Notes under the pieces: generated by a model
What the model was told of the DNA's origin: nothing
Databases searched by the model: none
Seen by the model: only the letters and a program-made list of their open reading frames with translations
Part shown: piece after piece, positions 46,494 to 54,737 of the stretch
How the letters are laid out: the number at the start of each line of letters is the position of its first letter
Numbering within the stretch: the stretch's first letter is position 1
From: Actinoplanes sp. L3-i22
GTDB taxonomy: Bacteria; Actinomycetota; Actinomycetes; Mycobacteriales; Micromonosporaceae
NCBI RefSeq assembly: GCF_019704555.1
Contig: NZ_AP024745.1
Span: 2,228,001 to 2,292,000 of the forward strand
Reading direction: 5' to 3'
DNA: 64,000 bases
Translations under genes and position numbers: made by a program

Positions 46494-47339
46494 GTGCCGA
46501 GATACAAACCAGAGCAGTGGTTCTGCTTGGAGAGCTGCGATTCCGATGAATCGAAGCGGCAGGTTAAAATTACCGAAGACAAGTATCAATATATTAGAAT
46601 TAAAGCCAAGCAAGATATGGCAGCAAATTGGGAGTTTGAGTTCAAGTTCCCACCTGGAATGCATGTCTCCAGGGGTGAGGCCAAGAGCCAGTGCTGCTTA
46701 GTGGAGCTTCTCGACTGGATCAATTCCAAGGGCGCCATTCCTGCAAAATCGAATCCGAAGCCGACGCTTGTTCGAGTTAAGGCAGACGAGTCGTGGATGG
46801 GGGGCGCCCGGACTGCGGTTGAGTCGACCCTCAACCGGCTGGTTGATGAATTTTTGGATAATCCGTACCTGCACAGAGTTGAGCACTCCATCCACATGCG
46901 CCTGTACGAGGCACTTCTAGACGGAACCGAATTCGGCAGACCCTGCCATATAGGCGACTCGGCATATCGCACAACCTTGCTTCACAAGGAGTGGCCTGAA
47001 ACGATTCCGCGGCCCGATAAGAAAGGGAGGGGGAACTTTGATCTGGCCATCTTGGCTCCGAACCAGTTGCAAGAAGCGACGTTGCCACAGTTTGTTGGCG
47101 GTCACATTGCAGCTGCTATCGTTATCGAAGTCGGGCTAAATTACGGATTCAGTCATCTTGATGATGACCGCAAAAAGCTCTTAAATAGTGAGGTTGAAGC
47201 GGGATACCTTCTGGATTTGCGTCGTATTGGAACTCCCGACGAGAGCAGCATTGCTCTCGCGCGCAAACCGAGCGCATCCATTAAGACCGCGCTTGGTCAT
47301 TACATGCGCGCAAGTCAATCAATACGCGAGTATGTTTGA
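46494..47339 (+). CDS. AT-rich foreign gene; possible PD-(D/E)XK-like nuclease
   Basis: 281 residues from GTG 46494. Codon use (AAT, ATT, AAG, GAT) and base composition differ sharply from the rest of the window, a clear sign of recent transfer. Candidate nuclease-fold residues: Glu in HSIHMRLYEALLDG, Asp in GRGNFDLAILAPN, then AAAIVIEVGLNYGFSHLDDD, a pattern resembling E-D-E motifs of restriction-like nucleases, although the usual Lys of ExK is absent. The nuclease assignment is weak; the gene could instead be an unrecognised family. Confidence 0.7.
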   Translation: MPRYKPEQWFCLESCDSDESKRQVKITEDKYQYIRIKAKQDMAANWEFEFKFPPGMHVSRGEAKSQCCLVELLDWINSKGAIPAKSNPKPTLVRVKADESWMGGARTAVESTLNRLVDEFLDNPYLHRVEHSIHMRLYEALLDGTEFGRPCHIGDSAYRTTLLHKEWPETIPRPDKKGRGNFDLAILAPNQLQEATLPQFVGGHIAAAIVIEVGLNYGFSHLDDDRKKLLNSEVEAGYLLDLRRIGTPDESSIALARKPSASIKTALGHYMRASQSIREYV

Positions 47340-47443
47340 TAAATATCTTCACCTCGGGTAGCGACTAACGAACATGCCACGACGAGACTCGGCTCGAACA
47401 ACCTCTCATCAAGCAGATCCGGATGTCGGTGAGCTTCTGCCGA

Positions 47444-47977
47444 TCAGGCGGCGGCGAAATTCCAACAAGTCGGCAGGCCGCCGTTACACAGAGCACAGGT
47501 GAAGTCGCTGTCGCGGACGATGTTGCGCTCGCCGCAGTACGGACACTGCCGGAACACCAGCTTCGTGGTGAAGCCCCTGGGGTGCTTGAGCCCCAAACGG
47601 TCGAGTGCTGCGGCCACTGCCGCCCAACAGTCCGGGTCGGGGCAGTAGCCGGTCGATTGATTGGTCACCTCAAGCACGTGCCGAGCGCCGGCTGTGCCAG
47701 CGAACATCATCTCACCCGCGGCCAGTAGATCCCGGCCAGCCGCAAGGGCGACATGCTCGCTGCGACGCGGGGCGAGCCTGAGCGAGCCGTCGAGCGCAAC
47801 GACGAAGGTGAACGGCTCGTCCAACTCGTCTCGTGTGCGCCCGGCAAGCCAGCGGTCAAGAACAGCGTGGGAGCCGGCAGTGGCCGCCTCCGTGGAGGGA
47901 AGTTGGTCCTGGAGTTCTGCCGGACCGACATAGCGATACGGGCCCGGATTCTTCATCGCGCGACGGTAGCCAGCCAT
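47444..47977 (-). CDS. Hypothetical zinc-binding protein
   Basis: 177 residues (ATG 47977 or ATG 47956). The C-terminal third has a likely zinc site: GYCPDPDCW, then FRQCPYCGERN and FTCALCNGGLPTCWN. The N-terminal part is PYRYVGPAELQDQLPS. The protein looks like an unnamed actinobacterial family; no catalytic motif seen. It lies within the island on the opposite strand to the nuclease-like gene. Confidence 0.65.
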   Translation of the reverse strand: MAGYRRAMKNPGPYRYVGPAELQDQLPSTEAATAGSHAVLDRWLAGRTRDELDEPFTFVVALDGSLRLAPRRSEHVALAAGRDLLAAGEMMFAGTAGARHVLEVTNQSTGYCPDPDCWAAVAAALDRLGLKHPRGFTTKLVFRQCPYCGERNIVRDSDFTCALCNGGLPTCWNFAAA

Positions 47978-48073
47978 AGCAAAGTTCGTCGACCCAGTTT
48001 CGCGGCCGACAGCTGGGACTGTTGACGGGTGACGGACTACTCAGGCGCGCGACTTGCGGCAGATGAGGGCGGG

Positions 48074-48406
48074 CTACTCGTACCCGGTTGCGGACCGCAG
48101 GATTTCGGCGAACAAACGCCAGGAGGCTTGCTCCTGGTCATACTCCGGCGCGTCGCCTACGCGGGCGCCGGCGAACGCCGATAGCCCGTCGAGGAAACGA
48201 GTCAGGGTGCCGTTCTCCCATTCGGCCGCACCTCTCGACTGGAAGTCGGCCAGCACCGCCGAGAGGAAGCGGGCGAAGTCATCGCGCGTCTCGACGTTGC
48301 TCGGGTCAGCGTCAGTAGCTCGTCCGGTCTCGTAGTCCACGGCACCATGGTGCACGGCGCCGCTGGCAGTTGCGTGCTGCCACGGCGCCAAGTGGTGGTG
48401 CGTCAC
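48074..48406 (-). CDS. DUF7660-like small protein
   Basis: 110 residues from GTG 48406; the conserved part begins near residue 38. The core has VETRDDFARFLSAVLADF, EWENGTLTRFLDGLSAF and a terminal SWRLFAEILRSATGYE, which matches my recollection of the DUF7660 pattern (W-EN-L-FL, ending W-FA-L-A-YE). Proteins of this pattern are often encoded in immunity-gene clusters. The start is uncertain. Confidence 0.6.
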   Translation of the reverse strand: MTHHHLAPWQHATASGAVHHGAVDYETGRATDADPSNVETRDDFARFLSAVLADFQSRGAAEWENGTLTRFLDGLSAFAGARVGDAPEYDQEQASWRLFAEILRSATGYE

Positions 48407-48553
48407 TGGGAGTTGGCGGGGCGGGCTGCCCGGCGTAGCACGATGACAGCGGCATGTGAGTGCGACGTCTATCGCTGGCCCGGCGATGGCGCCAACGATG
48501 CTATCGACGCCGTCTCGATGGCGGTCTTCTCGGCGCGGGGCGACACGTCATAG

Positions 48554-49102
48554 TCACAAGATCATGCACGCTCGATGGCTGAGGAGATCGTCCGCTAGTT
48601 CGTTGATGCGCCAGGTGGCGCCTACGGCGCGCAGGGCTTGCTGGACCGTTCGTTGCTCCTGCTCCTTGGGGTCGGGATCACCGAAGGCGGGAAGCGCCAT
48701 CAGTAGGGAAGTGGGTTGTTCGGGAAGCAGTCCCCACGGCAGTCCAGCGCCAGCGTATTGGACCTCCGAGACGTCCGACCGCCGCACGCCGTCCTGAGCG
48801 TCAGCGTCCAAGAGCCAGTCGATACCGGCGTCGTCCGGAAGGTTGCACACGATTAAATGCATTCTCCCTCCAGCTATGGGGACGGTGAACACGGGCCACT
48901 GATCGGGCTGCTCGAACCGTTGGCAGTAGACATCCAGGTCTGCGAGATCTACATCGAATGCTTGGGGTGCTGAGCGGGCCATGCCGACCTGCAGCAAGAA
49001 CGCCGGCCAGAACAGCGCGTCGGCCGCCCAGCCTGTCGCATCTATAAGCGGCGAACACGCCAAAGGGGGTTGGAAACCGTCCAGGTACTCGGGAATGTGC
49101 AC
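48554..49102 (-). CDS. Hypothetical protein in island
   Basis: 182 residues from GTG 49102: HIPEYLDGFQPPLACSPL, then VDLADLDVYCQRFEQPDQWPVFTVPIAGGRMHLIVCNL. The mixed alpha/beta composition and the W-P-V-F-T-V-P pattern suggest an unnamed small family of the type found beside toxin/immunity loci; no confident assignment. Confidence 0.6.
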   Translation of the reverse strand: MHIPEYLDGFQPPLACSPLIDATGWAADALFWPAFLLQVGMARSAPQAFDVDLADLDVYCQRFEQPDQWPVFTVPIAGGRMHLIVCNLPDDAGIDWLLDADAQDGVRRSDVSEVQYAGAGLPWGLLPEQPTSLLMALPAFGDPDPKEQEQRTVQQALRAVGATWRINELADDLLSHRACMIL

Positions 49103-49219
49103 GGCCTATCCTATGTGAGATACCCAAGGAATATGCCCGAGCGCAACCCGACCCCGAGTGCTCTTGTCGGCACGAGCGGGTGTCGGCCAGCCCTCAGCCG
49201 TGGTGACGCCTTGTAGCGA

Positions 49220-49238
49220 GCGGATCGCGGCATGAGAG
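49220..49238. repeat. 19-bp direct repeat, copy 2
   Basis: GCGGATCGCGGCATGAGAG, identical to 46333-46351; positioned in the 199-bp gap before the 3' end of the large conflict gene. Confidence 0.85.
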
Positions 49239-49301
49239 GAAACCCAGATCATGGCATGTTGTGACTATTTATTGCGCGACAATGACGTCTTCCGGAGACT
49301 T

Positions 49302-52300
49302 TCAACGTTGTAGTTCGTCGATCTGATTAAGCACGTCCTGGGCTTCCTCGTTTCGCCCCAGGTCAATGAGAAGGTCTGCCAACATGCTCAAACTGCCGTG
49401 AAGCGCGGCGGCAAAGACGGCAGCACTCTCAACTGATTTCCGCCGGTAGACCTCGACGGCTTCGGTGGTGGCGGTCAGCGCTTCCTCCCGCCGCCCCAGC
49501 CCCGACAGCATCGTGCCGAGGTTGTTCAACGACATGGCGAGGTCGGGTTCGAACGCGCCCGGGTTGGCCGCGGCCAACCGCCGGCGCACCTCGACGGCTT
49601 CGGTGGTGGCGGTCAGCGCTTCCTCCCGCCGCCCCAGCCCCGACAGCATCGTGCCGAGGTTGTTCAACGACATGGCGAGGTTGGGTTCGAACGCGCCCGG
49701 GTTGGCCGCGGCCAACCGCCGGTAGACCTCGACGGCTTCGGTGGTGGCGGTCAGCGCTTCCTCCCGCCGCCCCAGCCCCGACAGCATCGTGCCGAGGTTG
49801 TTCAACGACATGGCGAGGTCGGGTTCGAACGCGCCCGGGTTGGCCGCGGCCAACCGCCGGTAGACCTCGACGGCTTCGGTGGTGGCGGTCAGCGCTTCCT
49901 CCCGCCGCCCCAGCCCCGACAGCATCGTGCCGAGGTTGTTCAACGACGTGGCGAGGTTGGGTTCGAACGCGCCCGGGTTGGCCGCGGCCAACCGCCGGTA
50001 GGCCTCGACGGCTTCGGTGGTGGCGGTCAGCGCTTTCTCCCGCCGCCCCAGCTCCGACAGGTGGTTGCCGAGGTTGTTCAACGACGTGGCGAGGTTGGGT
50101 TCGAACGCGCCCGGGTTGGCCGCGGCCAACCGCCGGTAGGCCTCGACGGCTTCGGTGGTGGCGGTCAGCGCTTTCTCCCGCCGCCCCAGCCCCGACAGGT
50201 GGTTGCCGAGGTTGTTCAACGACGTGGCGAGGTCGGGTTCGAACGCGCCCGGGTTGGCCGCGGCCAACCGCCGGTAGGCCTCGACGGCTTCGGTGGTGGC
50301 GGTCAGCGCTTCCTCCCGCCGCCCCAGCTCCGACAGGTGGTTGCCGAGGTTGTTCAACGACGTGGCGAGGTTGGGTTCGAACGCGCCCGGGTTGGCCGCG
50401 GCCAACCGCCGGCGCACCTCGACGGCTTCGGTGGTGGCGGTCAGCGCTTCCTCCCGCCGCCCCAGCTCCGACAGCATCGTGCCGAGGTTGTTCAACGACA
50501 TGGCGAGGTCGGGTTCGAACGCGCCCGGGTTGGCCGCAGCCAACCGCCGGCGCACCTCGACGGCTTCGGTGGTGGCGGTCAGCGCTTCCTCCCGCCGCCC
50601 CAGCCCCGACAGCATCGTGCCGAGGTTGTTCAACGACGTGGCGAGGTCGGGTTCGAACGCGCCCGGGTTGGCTGCGGCCAACCGCCGGCGCACCTCGACG
50701 GCTTCGGTGGTGGCGGTCAGCGCTTCCTCCCGCCGCCCCAGCCCCGACAGGTGGTTGCCGAGGTTGTTCAACGACATGGCGAGGTCGGGTTCGAACGCGC
50801 CCGGGTTGGCCGCGGCCAACCGCCGGTAGACCTCGACGGCTTCGGTGGTGGCGGTCAGCGCTTCCTCCCGCCGCCCCAGCCCCGACAGGCGGAGGCCGAG
50901 GTTGCTGAGGAAGCCGGCAAGGTCGCGGATATGGGTGGGTTCGTCGAGACGTACGAGGTCACGTTTGAGGGCGACTGCTTGCTGACAGTAGGTGAGGGCT
51001 TCGGTGCGGCGGCCGCGTTGACTGAGGCGTAGCTCGAGGTGCCAGGCGGTGGTGGCCAGCTCCGCGAGGGCGGTGGTGTCGCCGAGGGCGAGGGCTTGTT
51101 GGTAGTGGTGGTGGGCTTCGCGGAGGTCGTCGATGTCCTGGTCGGCGGGTTGAGGCCAGACCTCGACGCGCCAGCGCCAGTAGTCGGCGGCGTGCTGGTG
51201 GGCGTTTAGGAGGGCTGCGGTGTTGCCGTCGGCGTGTTCGCGTCGGTGCAGTTCGGAAGCGGTCCAGCGGTGGACGAACACGTATGCCTGACCACGTGGT
51301 GTGGTCTCGGTGAGCAGGCTGCTGGATGTGCAGGCGCCGAGCGGTGCGGCCAGGTCGATCTCGACGTGTACCGGCGGCGTGGGCAGCACGCCCAGGTGCG
51401 GGTCGAGCAGCTCCCGCACCGGCGCGGGTAGCCGGGCCACGTCGACCGGGCCGGGCGGTAACTGGGCTTTGGTGAGAATGTCCTGGATAGCCTGCTGTGC
51501 GACCTGGACGGCTGCGGTGTTCGCGGCGTTCGGGTCTGGGGTGCCGAGTTGAAACGCTAGGGCGTGGTGGTCGACGGCTCGGCGGTAGACGGAGGCGCCC
51601 ACCAGCAGCGCGCGGGCGTGCGGGATCGTGTCCAGGTCGGCCAGCAGGTCGTCGAGCAGGACATCGTCGGCGGCCAGCGCGGCGGTTTCGGCCAGCGCCG
51701 CGTCGAGCCGGCCGTGCTCGGACAGGTAGCGGTCGATGTCGGCGGTGGGGTGGCCGCGCGCGGTCAGCCGGGCGGCAGCGGCTTTAACCAGACGGATCCG
51801 TACGTCGGCGAAGCGGGCCTGCCCACCGGCAAGTAGCGCGTCGAGGTACTCCAGGCAGCGGGGATGGCCGCCGACGGCCCGCCACACCTGCTCCAGCTGG
51901 GTCTCATCGAGCCGGTCCAGCCGGGGCAGGGCCCAGGCCAGTTTCATGGTCTCGGCTGACGACAGCGGGCCGACGGGGTGGAAGGTCAGGGCGTGTTCGG
52001 TGTGCTCGGGCAGAGTGAACCGGTAGCGGCTGGTGATCAGAAGCCGGGCGGCGCCGGCCTCGGCGACCAGCCGGGACAGCAGCTGCGCGAGGTTCGGGTC
52101 GGCCACTTCGCGGGGGCCGCCGCCGTGCGGTGCACTCAGGTTGTCCTCGAAGTTGTCGATGACGATCAGCAACGGGACCGTGGGGAACACCTGGCGGATG
52201 AGGATCTCCAGCCGGCGCTGCCAGCTCAGGCTCCCGTCGCGAGCCTGCCGCAGCCCGGTCAGGACCGAGGCGCCGGCCCACACCGTGCGCGAGACCTGCA

Positions 52301-54422
52301 ACGTGTCGGTGATCGCGTCCAGGATCGTCTCGATGGCCTGGTCGACCGTGACCTGGTTACGTATGACGGCCACCAGCCGGGCGCCGTCCGACTCCACCAC
52401 CCGGGCGATCAACTCGTCGGCCAGGGTGGTCTTACCAACCCCGCCGACGCCGTGCAGCACAATACCGGACATCGACTGACTCAGCAGGCGGGCGGGCAGC
52501 CGACGCTGCTCCCAGCGGCGGCCGACAACCTCGCCGGGCTGGCGGCGCAGCACCCCGGTGGTGGCCGGGGCGGCGAGACCCGCCGGGCCGGGCCGGTCGG
52601 GGTCGATCACCGGGAACCAGCCGGCCCCGGCCAGCACACTGACCGCCGCCCACTCGCTCAGACCGATCGCCTGCCCGGCCGAAGTGGGCTGCTCCAGCTC
52701 CCGCTGGACCTCGCGGCGGGCCTGCGCGGCCGCGGCGATCACGTCCGCGCCCGGGTCGGCCGCGACGTTCTGGTAGATCTTCGCGAACATCCGGGTCGCG
52801 TACACATCAGTGATGGCGGTCTGGCTCGCGATCACCACGCTCGCCCCGGCCGCCAGCAGGCCCGCGGCGAACGAGCCCCCGCCGGACGACACGCCGGACT
52901 CGGTGCCGGTGTAGCAGGCCGCCAACGTGACCACCGGCGGCATCCGCCCGACCGGGATCGCCTCCCGCACGAACACGTCGACGTCCACCCTCCGGGCCGC
53001 GCCGGTCTCGTCCTCCAACTCCAGCACGCCCGGACCACCGTGCCCGGACAGGTGCAGCACATGCGCCGGCCACTCCATCAACGCGGCGCGGATCTCCTGC
53101 GTCGTGGCGAAATGCACGATCCGGACCTCGGCCTCGTGGGCCCGCGCGGCGCGTACCGCTTTGAGAACGTTACGCAGCTCCCGCTCGTAGTCGAGCAGCC
53201 CACCACCGCCCGACAGCGGCGACGAGATCGCCACCACGATCCGTAACGGGCCACCCGTCGGCGCCGCCACCCCCGCACCGACCCTGCGGTACAGTCGGAC
53301 CGCACTGTCCAGGCACAACGGCGATACCGCACCCGGCAACCACAACGTCTCCCACGGCAGCCGTGCCAGCTCACCGCCGACCTGGATGCCCAGCCGCACC
53401 GGCAGATCCCGTGCCCGCGCCCGCTCGTACTCCCGGCTCAAACCCGCAACAACCGCGTCCGGCAGCAGATCCGCGGCCAGCAGCCGCCCCACATTCCCGG
53501 CCGCCGCCCCGACCGGATCCCCTAACAGCGCATCGATGTCCCGGACACCCGCCAAGCCCGCCCGCGCCCGGACCAGCCGATTCGCCGCGTCCGCCAACCC
53601 GGCCGACACACCCTGTTGACGGCCCGACACGTCAACCTGCCCACCAGACAGCTCGACCTCACCGTCGCCGCCGATCCGCAGCACCAGATCGACCGCCGAG
53701 GCCTCGACCAGCGCCCGGCCCGGCATCTCGCCGTCTTCGGCGAGCGCGTCGACCAGCGGCTCGGTACCCAGGCCCAGCAGCTCACGAGGCAGGCAGGAAT
53801 CGATCCGGACCGCCGTCAAAAACCCCAGGCCCTCCCGCCGGTGGTGGGCCGACACCACCCCCACCACGCACCCGGCGACCCAGACTGCGGCACCAGACAT
53901 CGCCTCCCACGGCGACACCCCCGGATCCGGGTCCTCCCCGGGCGGATCGACCCTAATCTCCAGCGTCTGCGACTTCGGGTTGGACAACCCGGCGATCGAC
54001 CCCACCGCGTGGTGCGCCTCCCGCACCAACACACCATCGGACGCCTCGCGCAGCTTCCACCGGGGAAACCCGACGACCTGCGCCTGGACCTGCCGCGCCG
54101 TCACCGTCAACCGCCCGAACCTGGCCGGGGTCACCGCCACCCCATCGACCCGCTCCAGCCGTACCAACGCCGCATCCGCCGTGAGATCACTCCACGCCAC
54201 CGTCCCCGGCGCCGACCACTCACCCGGCTGCTCCGCGTCGAAACGCAGCGTCACGACTGTCGCGTCAGCCACCACGTGCGCGGCCGTCAGGACCATATCG
54301 TCGCGGACCCGATAACCCGACCCCCGCCCCGCCGAACCATCCGCGCGAACGACGATCACCTCGGCGACCCGGGGCGAGGCGAGCGCCTCCCACCGCCCTC
54401 GCCCGGACACCTCACCGGACAC
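49302..54422 (-). CDS. Trypsin-CHAT-NB-ARC-TPR multi-domain conflict protein
   Basis: 1706 residues from GTG 54422 (AGGGGG just upstream, inside the trypco2 gene). Domains in order: trypsin-like protease about 15-215, with His49 (LTAAHV), Asp83 (TADAALVRL), Ser176 (AMSGAAVW); CHAT caspase-like protease about 300-590, with His461 (HLSGHGGPG) and Cys503 (LAACYTGTES); NB-ARC/STAND NTPase about 630-1000, with HGVGGVGKTTLADEL (Lys664) and LLIVIDNFED; a helical linker; and eleven TPR-like 46-residue repeats from about 1180 to the end. Both proteases look catalytically complete. The likely mode is STAND: repeats sense a ligand, the NTPase oligomerises, a protease is activated. The operon mate is a trypco2 protein. 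Confidence 0.93.
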   Translation of the reverse strand: MSGEVSGRGRWEALASPRVAEVIVVRADGSAGRGSGYRVRDDMVLTAAHVVADATVVTLRFDAEQPGEWSAPGTVAWSDLTADAALVRLERVDGVAVTPARFGRLTVTARQVQAQVVGFPRWKLREASDGVLVREAHHAVGSIAGLSNPKSQTLEIRVDPPGEDPDPGVSPWEAMSGAAVWVAGCVVGVVSAHHRREGLGFLTAVRIDSCLPRELLGLGTEPLVDALAEDGEMPGRALVEASAVDLVLRIGGDGEVELSGGQVDVSGRQQGVSAGLADAANRLVRARAGLAGVRDIDALLGDPVGAAAGNVGRLLAADLLPDAVVAGLSREYERARARDLPVRLGIQVGGELARLPWETLWLPGAVSPLCLDSAVRLYRRVGAGVAAPTGGPLRIVVAISSPLSGGGGLLDYERELRNVLKAVRAARAHEAEVRIVHFATTQEIRAALMEWPAHVLHLSGHGGPGVLELEDETGAARRVDVDVFVREAIPVGRMPPVVTLAACYTGTESGVSSGGGSFAAGLLAAGASVVIASQTAITDVYATRMFAKIYQNVAADPGADVIAAAAQARREVQRELEQPTSAGQAIGLSEWAAVSVLAGAGWFPVIDPDRPGPAGLAAPATTGVLRRQPGEVVGRRWEQRRLPARLLSQSMSGIVLHGVGGVGKTTLADELIARVVESDGARLVAVIRNQVTVDQAIETILDAITDTLQVSRTVWAGASVLTGLRQARDGSLSWQRRLEILIRQVFPTVPLLIVIDNFEDNLSAPHGGGPREVADPNLAQLLSRLVAEAGAARLLITSRYRFTLPEHTEHALTFHPVGPLSSAETMKLAWALPRLDRLDETQLEQVWRAVGGHPRCLEYLDALLAGGQARFADVRIRLVKAAAARLTARGHPTADIDRYLSEHGRLDAALAETAALAADDVLLDDLLADLDTIPHARALLVGASVYRRAVDHHALAFQLGTPDPNAANTAAVQVAQQAIQDILTKAQLPPGPVDVARLPAPVRELLDPHLGVLPTPPVHVEIDLAAPLGACTSSSLLTETTPRGQAYVFVHRWTASELHRREHADGNTAALLNAHQHAADYWRWRVEVWPQPADQDIDDLREAHHHYQQALALGDTTALAELATTAWHLELRLSQRGRRTEALTYCQQAVALKRDLVRLDEPTHIRDLAGFLSNLGLRLSGLGRREEALTATTEAVEVYRRLAAANPGAFEPDLAMSLNNLGNHLSGLGRREEALTATTEAVEVRRRLAAANPGAFEPDLATSLNNLGTMLSGLGRREEALTATTEAVEVRRRLAAANPGAFEPDLAMSLNNLGTMLSELGRREEALTATTEAVEVRRRLAAANPGAFEPNLATSLNNLGNHLSELGRREEALTATTEAVEAYRRLAAANPGAFEPDLATSLNNLGNHLSGLGRREKALTATTEAVEAYRRLAAANPGAFEPNLATSLNNLGNHLSELGRREKALTATTEAVEAYRRLAAANPGAFEPNLATSLNNLGTMLSGLGRREEALTATTEAVEVYRRLAAANPGAFEPDLAMSLNNLGTMLSGLGRREEALTATTEAVEVYRRLAAANPGAFEPNLAMSLNNLGTMLSGLGRREEALTATTEAVEVRRRLAAANPGAFEPDLAMSLNNLGTMLSGLGRREEALTATTEAVEVYRRKSVESAAVFAAALHGSLSMLADLLIDLGRNEEAQDVLNQIDELQR
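49443..50891 (-). repeat. Eleven near-identical 138-bp tandem repeats encoding TPR-like units
   Basis: A motif such as CCTCGACGGCTTCGGTGGTG recurs every 138 bp with no insertion or deletion from 49449 to 50829 (11 copies; the copy encoding the C-terminal end is cut off by divergent sequence). Each encodes 46 residues (SLNNLG..LSxLGRREEALTATTEAVE..RRLAAANPGAFEPxLA). Differences are confined to a few alternating codons (TM/NH, G/E, E/K, VY/VR/AY, D/N, M/T) combined in mosaic fashion. Confidence 0.95.
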
Positions 54423-54425
54423 CGA

Positions 54426-54737
54426 TCACCGTTCCCCCTCTGCGACCGAACCGGAGATCAACGGCGGCCGATCCGGCGCGTCCGCACGGCGCGGATGCAG
54501 CACCAACTTGATCCGCTGGGTCACCACCGACGCGCGCTTCGCCCCCCACTCCGCGTCCACCACCACCAGCTTCGCCTTCACCCCCGGCTGCGACGACTTC
54601 TCCACCGCCACCGTCAACTCCAGCTCCACCGGCCCCGCCTCGAACCGCAGATCCGTGTGCTCACCCGCCCACATCGCACGACTCATCTCATGGCGCAGCT
54701 GCCAGATCAGATCAGCCAGCTCGATACCGTCATCCAC
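54426..54737 (-). CDS. Trypco2-domain protein (trypsin-co-occurring)
   Basis: 103 residues from GTG 54737, preceded by GGGGAG; a longer frame to 54833 (TTG) is possible but its N-terminus has no match. Sequence DDGIELADLIWQLRHEMSRA, EAGPVELELTVAVEKSSQPG and KAKLVVVDAEWG fits the trypco2 family, small proteins encoded next to trypsin-like proteases in predicted NTP-dependent conflict systems. It ends 3 bases before the start of the trypsin-CHAT gene. The expected role is partner or substrate of the protease. Confidence 0.8.
   Translation of the reverse strand: MDDGIELADLIWQLRHEMSRAMWAGEHTDLRFEAGPVELELTVAVEKSSQPGVKAKLVVVDAEWGAKRASVVTQRIKLVLHPRRADAPDRPPLISGSVAEGER

Noticed and set aside
49443..50891. 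CRISPR array at the 138-bp repeats
   Set aside because: Repeats are contiguous without unique spacers and encode a continuous protein; no cas gene nearby.
50061..51032. Repetitive 323-codon plus-strand frame in the TPR region
   Set aside because: Its repeats simply mirror the 138-bp repeats of the opposite strand; no independent start site or family.
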